From Ichthyophis bannanicus (Eukaryota; Chordata; Amphibia; Gymnophiona; Ichthyophiidae), in the NCBI GenBank assembly GCA_033557465.1, contig CM066033.1, positions 15,377,080 through 15,441,079 on the forward strand: a stretch of DNA of 64,000 bases. Direction: 5' to 3'. Every line of letters begins with the position of its first letter. Positions within the stretch are counted from its first letter, which is position 1. Made by a program: the position numbers and the translations under genes. Below, piece after piece: positions 42,864 to 53,353 of the stretch. Below the pieces are notes generated by a model. That model was not told the origin of the DNA, did not search any database, and saw only the letters and a program-made list of their open reading frames with translations.

Positions 42864-42917
42864 ATGCAAATATTTATGCAAATGATGCCCTTATGCAAAT
42901 GATGCCCTTATGCAAAT
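42864..42917 (+). promoter_or_regulatory. Four perfect octamer (ATGCAAAT) motifs
   Basis: ATGCAAAT at 42864-42871, 42876-42883, 42893-42900 and 42910-42917, all on the plus strand. The last two are part of a 17-bp tandem unit (ATGCAAATGATGCCCTT). This is the binding site of POU-domain (Oct) factors. It lies 80 bp inside the right end of the hAT. Whether it acts is unknown. Confidence 0.5.
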
Positions 42918-42998
42918 GAGGCCTGCGTCTTGTGCGGCCCCGAGTTACTCTACAAGTCCTCATTTGGCCCTCAAAGCAATTTGAGTTTGAGACCCCTG

Positions 42999-44028
42999 CT
43001 GTAGAGCATCGAGCTCTTCGGCTCGAGGCTCTTCCTCGGGGTCGGCCGGGATAGCCAAGGCAGCGGCCATATCCCGGAAAAACTCCGAGAACCTAGTGTC
43101 CTCCGGAGGGGGATCTACTCCGGGGCTCAGACTGCGGTGAGTCCGACGGGACGCACCGATTCTTGAAGGTGTCGGGAGACTCCTCGTCTTCCGTCTCCCA
43201 GGCGGACTCGTCCGATGAAGAGTCAGGGTCCGACTCCGCGGGGCCCCTGTGCACCCGCCCCGATGCCGGAGGCACCGGCGTCGAGACCCTTGGTCCCAAG
43301 CGGGAGGTCGAGGGAGACCTCGACCGAGGATGACTTCGAGCCCCGAGGGACTAGAGTATCGGCTCGGTCTCTGGGGTCGACTTCGAAGTCGATGTCCCGG
43401 TGGTCGGGGCAGATGCGCCAGACACGCTGGCCATCAGTGCCCGCTGCTGTTCCATGAAGGCAGACAGTCTGCACTCCAAGGCTGTCATCCTGAGACTCAG
43501 CTCGGGTGACGCAGCAGCCACCGACTCGGGCCCTGGCGGCGCCGGGCCCAACGTCAGCTCTCTGGGAGGACAGTCCACGAGGACTACAGGGCTTACGTGT
43601 CCAGCAGACTCCGGCTCCACGTGAGGGACTTTGGCAGGCTTCTCTTGGTCCACAGGCCCGGGAGAGCGGTCGGGGGTCTTAGACCTGGCCCTCAAGGGAC
43701 CAGAGACCTCCTCCGACGCCGCCCTCGCGAGCCGCTTCTTTCTCTTATGTTCCCAGTCGGGGGACCCCCTGTCCGAGGAGCTTCGATGCCGCTCGGGATC
43801 GGAATCCCGAGATGACGAGGTACGGGCCTGGGCGGAGGCCGAGTCTGAGAAAAGCCTTTCTTTCTGCTGCTGACGACTTCGAAGCGCCTTGGAAGACATT
43901 TTTCCACATGGCCCACACGTTTGAGAATCGTGGTCCGGGCCCAGGCACCGAAGGCAGCAGTCGTGTGTGTCGGTGAGAGACATAAGTTTCTTACACCGAT
44001 CACAAATTTTAAAACTGCTGGAAGCCAT
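42999..44028 (-). pseudogene. DIRS-3 Gag-like protein, N-terminal part
   Basis: Start at MASSSFKICDRCKKLM (44028). A CX2CX4HX4C knuckle (CLRCLGPDHDSQTC) follows a CX2C pair, then an Arg/Ser-rich stretch and residues PELSLRMTALECRLSAFMEQ (helical). A stop in one frame near 43351 is followed by an acidic stretch DSSSDESAWETEDEESPD (43299-43093), and a +1 frame holds DPPPEDTRFSEFFRDM leading to AEELDALQYDSP at the hAT junction. The split just before PPED matches DIRS-2. Zinc knuckle and place suggest a nucleocapsid-like role. Confidence 0.75.
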
Positions 44029-44438
44029 CGGGAGAAAAAGAGACCCTGCGATGTCAAAGGACCGGCCTTCCAGGGAAAAGAAAAAAGTGGCGGGAACGCC
44101 AGCTACTAAGGGCAAAAAACGAAAAAGAGAAAACAGATTCGATACCGGTGTACCGAACCCGGCAGGAGGGGACCCGGCGTCGAACCGGAGGAAAAAAGTG
44201 CGAATAACGCTAGAAAAAAATCTTCTTTTCACTGGGAAAACAGGACACATGTCCTATGGGCTTCACGGAAAAAAAGAGACTGAGGTAAGATGGCACCTTT
44301 AGGCGGGAAGGGAACTGCGCATGTGTGCCAGCATTCCCAAAGGCTTTCATAGAAAGCTGGGGCAATGCTCTGCTGGGGCTTCATCGGCGCCGATGACACC
44401 CATATGTGAGGACTGACTTCCTGCTTGGTCCTGGAGAA

Positions 44439-44586
44439 TATCCAATACTGGCAAGAAGACAGATAGATTCATATGAAATAGCAAACTACCTTTGGCAAAC
44501 AGGACGGAACGGGACACAGCACCACTTTTTCCCTAGAGAAAGTCAGAAACAGTTCCTGATAGGACAAGGCCTGCAACTCTGAGTTA
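44439..44586 (-). pseudogene. DIRS-5 recombinase, middle part
   Basis: Minus-strand reading gives ELQALSYQELFLTFSREKVV and LPKVVCYFI, stop, then NLSVFLPVLD in the frame that joins SDENASDHS at 27758. These are the blocks between the first catalytic Arg and the VRRVL box of DIRS recombinases. Upstream sequence up to the Arg, and all of RT and RNase H, are missing; a CR1 fragment abuts at 44587. Confidence 0.75.
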
Positions 44587-44827
44587 CATAAGAACATAAG
44601 ATATGCCATACTGGGTCAGACCAAGGTCCATCAAGCCCCGTATTCTGTTTCCAACAGTGGCCAATCTAGGTCATACGTATCTAGCAGTTTCCCCAAAAGA
44701 CACAGGTTCCACAATGCTTGTACTGGGTTCAAGCATTGATATCCTAGGTCCCTTCTTAGTAATGGTTTATGGACCTTACCTCCAGGAACTTGTCCAAACC
44801 TTTTTTAAACCCGGCTGTTAGTGTAGC
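44587..44827 (-). mobile_element. CR1 3' fragment at the DIRS-5 deletion
   Basis: ATAAGAACATAAGATATGCC, then CATCAAGCCCCGTATTCTG, through TTTATGGACCTTACCTCCAG to TTTTTTAAACCCGGCTG. The next 17 bases, TTAGTGTAGCTGGGTTT, are CR1 sequence in the opposite direction, so the inner end is a short foldback. DIRS-5 Gag starts right after. Confidence 0.85.
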
Positions 44828-45300
44828 TGGGTTTCCTAAATCCCGACGAAGGGGATTAGCAATCCTCTAAAACTTTGAACTCCAGAGGAAAACCTTCCTC
44901 TTTGAAAGCCTCCCAAATGGGAGATACGAAAACGCCTGAAATCCTGAGGTTGACCCCACGAAAGTAACAGAGTCCGGCCCTGCTTCGGCTTATCTTCCGG
45001 CAAGCGACCCCCTTTTGATTCCCCCAAATCTTTGATCAGCTTGTCAAGATCCTCTCCAAACAAGAACTTCCCCTTAAAAGGAAGTTTGCTAAGACGCGAC
45101 CTTGGAGGAACTGTCCACTGCACAATTTCTTAGCCAGAGATAGCGGCGTGCTGCTACCAAGGAAGCCATGCTATTCGCCAAACCTCTAATAAGACCATAG
45201 TGGACACTGGCTAAATAAGCTGAACCTAACTCTAGCCTTGTCACATCCGCTAACTGCTCCTGAGTTTGTTGTGCAAATGCTGCGACCAGCAAAGACATGC

Positions 45301-45522
45301 TCTCGCTACCCAAGCCCCACAAATAGACGCTTGTAGAGGCAGAGCATTAACCTCAAAAGCTTGCTTCAATAAGGCGTCCACCTTCCAATCCTGTGCGTCC
45401 TTCAAAGCCGCTCTCGCTACCCAAGCCCCACAAATAGACACTTGTAGAGACAAAGAATTAACCTCAAAAGCTTGCTTCAATAAGGTGTCCACCTTCCGAT
45501 CCTGTGCGTCCTTCAAAGCCGC
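45301..45522 (-). repeat. 111-bp in-frame tandem duplication in Gag
   Basis: Units 45301-45411 and 45412-45522 differ at about eight bases. Each encodes 37 residues (ALKDAQDxKVDxLLKQAFEV, then NxLxLQxSICGAWVARA). The DIRS-1 Gag has a single copy. Confidence 0.9.
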
Positions 45523-45971
45523 ACTGCCTTCAACCGGAATGATAGTCTTCTTCGTGAGCACTGAAACTGCTGCATCTATACGCGGAGAACGAAACACCTC
45601 ACGTTCCTAATCAGCCAAGGGATAGAGACGATTCATAGACCTCATACCTCGCAATCCTACCTCCAGCAAATCTCATTCATCCTGAATCATCTGCTTAACC
45701 AAACGGTGAACTGGAAAAACAGCCTGTGACTTCCGTATAGCTTGAATGAGAGGATCCTCCAACCCCTCATCCTCTGCTGGTACCACAGAGGAAAGGTTGA
45801 GAGCCTGAAGCGACTCCGTAATGAGCGCTGTCAGCTCCTCTCTCCGAAAGACCCGGATAATCCCCGCCTGATCTTCAGGTTCTTGAATCTCACCTTCCTC
45901 TAGTTCCTCCATTCTGGCTTCCGGCTCCATATCGAAGTCCTCTCTTTCTGGCCAGTCCAACCCAAGCATCT

Positions 45972-46133
45972 GTAAATAGATTGTAAATAGTTTCCCTTGT
46001 TATCCAAGTTCCTTCCCTTGTTATCTGTAAACTCATGCATGTTGACTGTAGTGAGATTTTTTGTTCTATGTGAACCGCGCTGATGCTGAATAGAGCGGTA
46101 TATAAGAGAATATAAATAAATAAATAAATAAAA
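45972..46133 (+). mobile_element. SINE/LINE 3' tail in DIRS-5 Gag
   Basis: Ends TGTGAACCGCGCTGATGCTG, then GCGGTATATAAGAGAATATA, then five TAAA units. It matches the tail of the SINE at 54489-54778. It interrupts the Gag between EDQPL and MLGLDW. Confidence 0.75.
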
Positions 46134-46569
46134 TAAGAGGCTGATCCTCCACTGACTGAGCCCGCTTAACCGGTCTACCGGCACCACTTCCAAACCTTTC
46201 TATGGCCGCTTGGCCTCCTGCGGCCCCAAGTAGCGAAGCATCCGCAACCGCCCCCTGTTGCCGCAAACAGTAGGCCTGATGAAGCAGCAGCACAAAATTC
46301 AGGAACCCCCCGAGAACTGCTCCAGCCACCATCGGAGTAGTGGAAGTACCGGGAAAAAGCCAGGTTTGTAATAAGAGGAGCGGATGGAGACGCTAGTAGA
46401 GACTCCACTTCCGCAGAAGCTGTAGGACCCTGCGCCACCAAAGGCGTCCCTTCTTTAGACTTATCCTGCCTTTCTTGTTCCATAGTTAGCACTTCAGATG
46501 CGCAGCCACGGCACCCCGCACCCACCCCACCCCACCGCATCCGAGAGCGAGCCCCGACGGGAACCACAC

Positions 46570-47397
46570 ACGAGGCACTGAAGACGCATAGTCATTAGCG
46601 CTACGGAAGCCGAGCCCTTTAAGAGCTCAAAACAGTGAAAATTAAAGAACCTCCTGCAAAATTAAACAAAATTTAACCAAAACTAACCGAAAAGCTAAAT
46701 TGTTTATCCCAATAAAGCTGTCTGAGAGAGAAAAAAACTAGTACTGTGATTAAAAACCATGGGAAAAACCGCTGACTGCCAAAACATGTTTTCCATGCGT
46801 TAGCAGTCATCAAAACATCAGCGATCGGAGCACTCACCTCTGCCTCCGGGACCTCTGGATCCTTCCCTGCACCTCGAATAAAGTAAAGGGAATCCTGCAA
46901 GCAGCACAGCTGTGAGATACTGACAGCCGGCAGCAGCAGCAGCAGACAGAAAGAGGGGGAGGAGAGCTGGAAAACAATAACTGCGACTCTCGTTCAGCTC
47001 AGCCGTCAGTCGCGGAAGAGGGAAGCAGGGAAAGGCAAGTGAGGCTGTAATTCCGGTGACAGGCTCTTTCCAGTTACGGGAAATATAAACTTATAACTAG
47101 AAAATAAAAAATAAGGGATGCTGCCCTCTGTTACAGGATCTCCTTATTGCCCTGTGCTGAACCGTTGAGACCAAGTCTTCTTCCCCCTTTCAGGATAAGC
47201 TGAACAGGTTCTCCTGACCCGGAGCTCCCGGATTGTCCTAGACTGAGCAGTCAGTGGGAAACTACAGGGCCACACCTCATGTGCGCCCCGAAGACCTCCA
47301 CCCTATTACGCTCCGAGTTCCACTGGCAGAGATCCTTAGCCCCTTAGAATGGCAGGCTGCCAGGAATAAAGAAACAGACATCCATCATCTGCTGGAG
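46570..47397. other. Unassigned stretch between DIRS-5 Gag and DIRS-4 terminus
   Basis: Contains a CAG repeat (46931-46946) and AT-rich sequence near 47090. It should hold the DIRS-5 left terminus and part of the DIRS-4 5' region, but the complement predicted by the DIRS-5 ICR is not found. I see no gene. Confidence 0.5.
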
Positions 47398-47545
47398 ACA
47401 GAGAAATACTGAGGGTGACACCTAGGGGAGCCTCTCTATATGCCAGAGCCTGTTCGTTGAAGTTCTGGCATTTTCGTGTCTCCAACATCTGTTGGCAGAG
47501 GGACTTAACCCACTTGTCTGGAGTGGTCTAGCAGGATAAATTGGA
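47398..47545. repeat. DIRS-4 right (5') terminal inverted repeat
   Basis: Reverse complement of 23460-23613: shared blocks include GTGTCACCCTCAGTA, CAGGCTCTGGCATA, CAGATGTTGGAGACA, AAGTGGGTTAAGTCCCTCTG and TCCTGCTAGACCA. About 90 percent alike by eye. This links two points 24 kb apart as ends of one element. Confidence 0.88.
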
Positions 47546-47624
47546 ACAGGATCCCACAATTCCTTGCTAATGAAAATTGCTTCAGAATATGCCCAAGAGT
47601 CCCACTTCCCTTAAAATTGCTGCT

Positions 47625-48074
47625 CAGAGCCGGCCTGAGGTTTCTGCTGTCTTAGGCAGAAGCCCTGGCCGTGCCACATTACACCTGGCCGTGCTGCCCC
47701 CTCCCCCGTGCTCAGCCGTGCCACTGCCCTCCGCCCCCCCCCCCCCTCTCCGCTGCTGCTGATTCTGACAGCCAGGAGACTGCTCGGTGGCAGCAGCAGC
47801 AGGCTATGTGTTTTGGCACACATGGCCTGTTGCCTCTGACTCCCTTCTAGAACAACTTAGTGGGGGTCAGAAGCATCAGGCCATGTGCACAGAAGCACAC
47901 AGCCTACCACTACTGCCGAGACACTCCAGTCGTCTCAATCAGCGGCAGAGGAGCTGCGATACGGCTCAGCACAGGAGGGGAGGGAGCGCAATGCCATGTG
48001 TACCAAAACACATGACCTGCCGCCCACAGAGGTCTGCCATCCTAGGTGGCCGCCTCATGGATGGTCCAGCCCTG
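47625..48074. mobile_element. Small non-autonomous hAT-type element
   Basis: Left end CAGAGCCGGCCTGAGG, right end complement CAGGGCTGGACCATCC: imperfect inverted ends of a type common in hAT. Flanks TTGCTGCT (47617-47624) and CTGCTGCT (48075-48082) agree at 7 of 8 bases. The 450-bp interior has CAG-rich stretches and no gene. The low-complexity CTG flank weakens the target-duplication argument. Confidence 0.55.
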
Positions 48075-48082
48075 CTGCTGCT

Positions 48083-50565
48083 GCTATAAATGGGGGCCTT
48101 CCTCCCTCCTGCTGCTTCCATTGAAAGTCTAGCTGCCTCCCTCCCTTTTCTTACTTCCATTGGAGGCGGGAGGAGGGTCAGCCTGCTGTTCCTCCCGGCC
48201 TCCATCCATCCTGCTAATGTCACCCTTCCTCGTTCTTCCAGTACGACCACCCTGTTGCCTCTCAACTACCAGCTCTGTCTGTTTCACAGAAAACAAAACC
48301 CACAAACTGTTGGGTGGGAGGAAGCTTCAGCATCTTGAAACAGCACCGAGAGGTCAGAAATAGTAAGAGATAGAAGGAAGAATATAAAAACCGATAAAGG
48401 ATGAGAGACAGTAGGTGTTGAAAGAAAATGAAGGGATGGGACAGAGAAACATGGCAAAATGATGAGAAAGAAGGAGGGAAAGACATAAAAAGAAAGATCT
48501 GAAAATTAAGTTAGACAATAGATAGTAAGGAAACATAACAAGCACATTATTCAAACAACAAAGCTTAGAAGCCAGGGCAGTGACTATAACACTTCACTCA
48601 GTTTGCCTGGCACAGACGAGGCGTCTTTCCTGTAATAAATGTTTGCATCAATTCATCACAAGCTTTAATCCAACTTTACTACCTGCTTCATATAGCTCCT
48701 CATTTCTGCCAGTGTTCGGCTGGTTTCCTCTTTCCTCAGATCCCTGGGGCTTGGTCGTGAATCCTTCTTGCTCAAATTGGATTAAAAGGTCAGGTTTGAC
48801 AGTGTGGAAGCCTGTGGTGAGAAAAGATAGTTCAATATGTTTAGAAAAGTTACCCCAGAACCTGTCCTATTGATGCAAGTGAACTCAGAGTTGTGCCATT
48901 TTCATAGACACTGCCACCAGTGCAAAGCGAAGAAAAGAAGGGTGCTGCTGTCCTGATCGTCATCAGAAATCCATTCTAGCAGTACCAGGATCATTTTAAT
49001 ACTGAGGTGGGCAACTCTATTCCTCAAGCATAAACACAATGACAATTTCTGCCATCAGGAACAAGTTTTGATACATTTCATTAAACTACCATAGATCAGA
49101 AATTCGATTTTGCCTGGTATGAGTAAGGGGAAATCTAACGCATTATGATTCGATGAGACAGGATTGGAGATGTCTTAAGCCCCAGACTATTAGTACTAGA
49201 GAATTGCTAGGTTTGAAACATATTGATTACCAGACAGATCAATCATTTCATTTACTTCACTTCCTAGATCAGTGCCCTTCATTCATATGCCCCCGAGCCA
49301 GTGGTGGTGCCCTTGGACCCCTAGGGGGACCCTCACTGTTGTGGTTAATTTTGTGCTTAGTTTGGGCTCTTGAGGGTCAGCAGAAAGATGGAAGTCGGAG
49401 ATCTATCTTGTGAGAAGGGAAGACTGAAAGAGTTTGCTGCAGGACTTGGTGAGATATGAATGCTGCAGGAAGAGCCCTGGATGTCAGCAGCTAGATCAAG
49501 GCCTGCTTCCGCTACTAGTATTACATTTATTTATACAACTGTTTATAGCATTTTTGTAACATGTCATTCAAAATGGTTTACAATTTGAAAAAAATAATGC
49601 ATTTATTTATTTAACAGGTTTTTTTTTTATCGCGTTACCATTTCAGTCAAAGCTGTTTACGTTATAACTTAAATTTGGTAATGTACATTAAACAGGGACG
49701 TTGATAACATGGAATGGTGTTAAAGAATACAAAAGGTATGGAGAGGCAGAAAAAACAAATTCCCTTTTATAACCAATTAGATTTAAAATAATTCACTTAA
49801 GAGGTCATTCTAGAACACAAATAAGCCCTTTGGATGTGTGGGATCGATGTTTTTTCTCATGAAAAGGTCTAGAACTGCTTTCTGAAACCACGTGGCCTTG
49901 CACGTAGATGACGTTAAAAAGGGTCTTTCTGAATGTATGCAGGAGGGGTCGGAATGGGGGCGTGGTAAGCTGCGAGATGTATAAAGCGCATTCAGGAAAG
50001 GCCCATGTACATCCTGAGTTCTTTCCGCGGACACCCACACTTTACTAGCAGCAACATGGAATAACGCTAGGACTTAGATGATTTTCTGCTCTGATCTTCA
50101 ACGTGTCCCATATAGATGAATGGATGTGAAATTCTGTATTGAACTGCTGTCTGAACTGCTGTGTCTGCTGTCTGAGCGGGACAAGATGCAGTTGTAAAGC
50201 AAGTAAGAAGTTGTGTCGCCACTGGCAGCAAATCTTTTGTAGCTGCTTTAGCAGCAAAGTTTGTTGAGAGTGGGTCTTAGCAGTGCAGATTGTTTGACCG
50301 GCGTTTCCTGAGAGCGTTGTGAAGTTTTTCAGAGACAGCATTAAGATATGTAGATAAGCTGTGCTTTTGTTATGTCTTTCTGAACTTTACTTTATTACCT
50401 CTTCCTCGGGGCAGAGCTTTAGCTTTTAAATTTAGCTACTCAACCAGGCGTGCCCACACTTGGCTGGCCCATGCCTGAGGGCCTCGCCAGAGGGCCTTTT
50501 GGCGTGGCCCTTAGGTGGGGCACTTAGGTTTGATACACTCCACCTTCTCCTTCTGACATCATCAA
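48083..50565. other. Mostly unassigned intergenic sequence
   Basis: No convincing ORF. 49520-49670 holds two LINE/SINE-type tails in minus orientation (ATTTATTTATACAACTGTTT, AATGCATTTATTTATTTAAC). 50440-50550 begins CAGGCGTGCCCACACTTGGC and is GGCC-rich, like a fragment of a hAT end. The overlapping frames at 49805-50040 are composition shadows. Confidence 0.5.
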
Positions 50566-51384
50566 GCATCCAGTGGCTTTTTTCATAATGCAGATGGAAC
50601 AGACAACCTGATATCTATCTGATTGCCTCAACTTTCAGCCCCCAACCCTGCAAAGACTCACCAGACTCCCATCCAAGTAAACGCTACTGTCACCGAAGAA
50701 CACATTGCCTCCAAATCGTGCTGCTTACCTGAGCTAAGAAAAGCCCTGCAGCGAGAAAATCTAGCTTCTCCTACCCACTGACTCTAGCCCTATTGATGGC
50801 TCCACCGACCTCTTTAAAAAAGCGCGGTCAGGGACCTATGTGTACACACCACTAACACTAGTCCATCTGGTGCTCAAACAACCCTTCAGCTTTATATCAC
50901 ATGCTGCATTCCCACCCTTCATTAGCCAAGGTACAAGACCTCTATTCGACCTATACTAAAAGGAACCAAACTTGACCCCACCTATCCCCACATCATATAG
51001 ACCGATGTCAAGTATCTCCCTCCTGGCAAAGATAACTGAAAACAATGTCCAAACACAGCTTCAGAATTTCATTGATGATCATGCCCCTCTTGATCTTTTC
51101 CAGCACAGTTTTAAAAAGAACTATAGTGTCGAAACCCTTCTAACCTCCCTCCTAGATACAGTAATCCCATACATCCAAACTCCTACCCAAGGGTGTCTCC
51201 TAATCTTTCTAGATATATCCTCTGCATTTGACTTCCTTCCTCATAACCACCTTCTTGACAGACTCCATGACATAGGCCTCAGAGATACCACTCTCAACTG
51301 GTTCCATTCATACCAGGATCACAGAATTAAACAAGTAAGAATTGGTGATAAATCCTCCCTCCCATTCATTCAATCTTAAGGTGT

Positions 51385-53353
51385 TCCCCGGAGTTTTAGT
51401 CTGAGAGAATTTGAGAAGGAACTTGCTACGGAAGTGAGAACACAAAATAAAGACTTTTTCAAGTACATTTGTAGCAAAAGGCCTGTGAGAGAGTCAATTG
51501 GACCATTAGATGATAGAGGAGTAAAAGGGGCAGTAAAAGGAGACAAGGCTATAGCGGAGAGACTGAATGAATTCTTTGCTTCGGTCTTTACTGAGGAAGA
51601 TGTAGGGATGTTGCCCAAGACTGAAGTGGTATTTAAAAGGTGGTACTGCAGAGGAATTGAGAGAAATATCGCTACACCGGGAAGATGTATTACAACTATT
51701 TGATAAACTGAATAGTAGCAAATCACCTGGACCGGATGGTATACATCCAAGAGTGCTGAAAGAACTGAAATATGAGATTGCAGACCTGCTATTAGTAATC
51801 TGTGAATTTTCATTAAAATCATCTGTAATACCTGAAGTTTGGAGGATCGCCAATGTAACGCCAATTTTTAAAAAGGGTTCCGGGGTGATCCGGGAAATTA
51901 CAGACCGGTGAGCCTGACGTCAGTACCGGGGAAAATGGTAGAAACCATCATAAAGAACAAAATTACACAGCATATAGATAGTCATGGACTAATGGGAGAC
52001 AGCCAACATGGCTTTAGACAAGGAAGATCTTATCTTACTAATCTGATATGTTTTTTTTGAAGGTGTGAATAAACAGGTAGACAAAGGTGAGTCTGATATA
52101 GTGTATCTGGACTTTCAGAAACCCTTTGACAAGGTACCTCATCAGAGACTTTTGGCAAAACTAAAAAGACATGGGATAGAGGAAGTGTACTATTGTGGAT
52201 TGGGAAATGGTTAAAAGATAGAAAGCAGAGGGTAGGGTTAAATGGCCAATTTTCCCAATGGAAAAAGGTGAATAGTGGAGTACCCCAGGGATCTGTACTG
52301 GGTCCGCTACTTTTTGACATTCATAAATGACCTGGAAAAGGGAATAACTAGTGAGGTTATCAAATTTGCAGATGACACAAAACTGTTTAAAGTTGTTAAA
52401 ACCCAAAAGGACTGTGGAAAACTGCAGGAGGATCTGGATAAATTGGAAGATTGGGCATCCAAATGGCAGATGAATTTTAATGTGGACAAGTGCAAAGTTA
52501 TGCACCTAGGAAAGAACAACCCACACTATGGTTACACGATGCAAGGTTCCACATTGGGAACCACCACCCAGGAAAAAGGTTTAGGAGTCATCGTGCATAA
52601 CATGTTAAAACCCTCCACCCACTGTACAGCGGCGGCCAAGAAAGCAAATAGAATGCTAGGTATCATAAGAAAAGGAATGGAAAATAAAACAATGTATATT
52701 ATAATGCCTCTGTATCGTTCCATGGTATGACCGCACCTTGAATATTGTGTGCAATTCTGGTCGCCGTATCTTAAAAAGGATATAGCGTTATTAGAAAAGG
52801 TACAGAGAAGAGCCACCAAAATGGTAAAGGGGATGGAAGGCTAATCCTATGAAGAGAGGCTACAAAGGTTAGGGCTCTTCAACCTGGAAAAGAGATGGCT
52901 GAGGGGAGATATGATAGAGGTCTATAAATTAATGAATGGAGTGGAACGGGTAAAAGTAGATCGATTGTTTACGCAATCAGAAGAGAGAAAGACTAGGGGA
53001 CAAGTAATGAAGCTACAGGGTAAACTATTTAAGACAAATAAGAGAAAACATTTTTCCACTCAACGTGTAATCAAACTCTGGAATATGTTACCAGGTTGTA
53101 GTAAGAGCTGTTAGTGTAGCTGGGTTTAAAAAAAAGGTTTGGACAAGTTCCTGGAGGAAAGGTCCATAAACCATTATTAAAAAGGGACCCAGGATATCAA
53201 TGCTTGACCCAGTAGAAGCATTGTGGATCCTGTGTCTTTTGGGGATACTGCTAGGTACATATGACCTAGATTGGCCACTGTTGGAAGCAGGATACTGGGC
53301 TTGATGGACCTTGGTCTGACCCAGTATGTCATATCTTATGTTCTTATGTTCTT
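51385..53353 (+). mobile_element. CR1 LINE in the L2-like LINE
   Basis: 5'-truncated CR1 about 1.97 kb long. Short flanking duplication TTAGTCT/TAGTCT (about 51394-51400 and 53353-53358). Its 3' end TATCTTATGTTCTTATGTTC is the source type of the fragments at 5645, 12104 and 44587. It splits the host LINE inside the GVPQG box (GVPRS before, LSALLFN after). Confidence 0.88.
51405..53117 (+). pseudogene. CR1 ORF2, linker and reverse transcriptase (broken)
   Basis: Pieces: NKDFFKYICSKRPVRESIGP, FFASVFTEEDVGML, then LHREDVLQLFDKLNSSKSPG, PDGIHPRVLKELKYEIADLL, then VSLTSVPGKMVETIIKNKI, QHGFRQGRSYLTNLICF, a damaged motif A (YLDF-KPFDKVPH type) near 52100, SGVPQGSVLGPLLFDI, NDLEKGITSEVIKFADDTKL (FADD), WQMNFNVDKCKVMHLGKNNP, then RGDMIEVYKLMNGVERVKVD and KHFSTQRVIKLWNMLP. 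At least five frame changes. Endonuclease absent through truncation. Confidence 0.85.

Larger units (their letters stand above)
40784..42998. mobile_element. Non-autonomous hAT element, 2215 bp
   Basis: Ends CAGGGGTCTCAAAC and GTTTGAGACCCCTG are 14-bp terminal inverted repeats. The 8-bp target duplication CTGTAGAG is exact (40776-40783 and 42999-43006). Subterminal GCGGCCCGCG at left and GTGCGGCCCC at right also fit hAT. It holds no transposase: contents are a 340-bp hairpin (40858-41199), a G-rich minisatellite (41240-41930), an AT-rich part (42000-42840) and an octamer cluster (42864-42917). Removing it with one target copy restores the DIRS-3 Gag frame. Confidence 0.93.
27759..44438 (-). 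mobile_element. DIRS-3: young DIRS element carrying Tx1 L1 and hAT
   Basis: Left terminus AGAGTAGTTACTCACCTGTA at 27759, right terminus GGTCCTGGAGAA ending 44438. The ICR at 28027-28110 contains both complements joined (GGTGAGTAACTATTCT, then TTCTCCAGGACCAAGCAGG). Minus-strand order: Gag 44028-42999 and 40783-40186, RT-RNase H 39962-38394, recombinase 29690-28207. Removing the L1 and the hAT leaves about 5.8 kb. The DIRS-5 recombinase frame is restored when DIRS-3 is removed (PVLDI to SDENASDHS). Reading frames are open apart from the insertions. Confidence 0.9.
44830..46567 (-). pseudogene. DIRS-5 Gag-like protein (broken, with internal duplication)
   Basis: From the N-terminus: TMEQERQDKSKEGTPLVAQG (46490), FLNFVLLLHQAYCLRQQGAV (46310), a SINE-tail insertion (45972-46133), LGLDWPEREDFDMEPEARME, VFRREELTALITESLQALN, KSQAVFPVHRLVKQMIQDE, TKKTIIPVEGSAALKDAQD, two 37-residue repeats, then LRNCAVDSSSKVASL-like and LSKLPFKGKFLFGEDLDKLI, GESKGGRLPEDKPKQG, RFRISHLGGFQRGRFSSG. 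Several frameshifts. It belongs to the DIRS-1 type of Gag. Assignment to DIRS-5 rather than DIRS-4 rests on this similarity; 46570-47397 upstream could not be assigned to either element. Confidence 0.75.
23460..47545 (-). mobile_element. DIRS-4: outermost DIRS element of nest 2
   Basis: Terminal inverted repeats of about 140 bp: 23460-23613 (TCCTGCTAGACCAGTCCAGA and on) and 47398-47545 (reverse complement, GAGTGGTCTAGCAGGAT at its end). The ICR at 23838-23925 carries both complements back to back (CTAGCAGGATTCCCGGAAAG, then CCAATTCATCCTGCTAGACC) and fixes both ends. Genes on the minus strand: recombinase 24928-23940, RNase H and RT remnant 25900-25331, a Gag remnant 26780-25950. The rest of the span is DIRS-5 and its guests. 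The RT palm is deleted. Confidence 0.85.

Noticed and set aside
49805..50341. Small minus-strand genes
   Set aside because: Two overlapping frames read the same bases, no motif or homologous block is seen.
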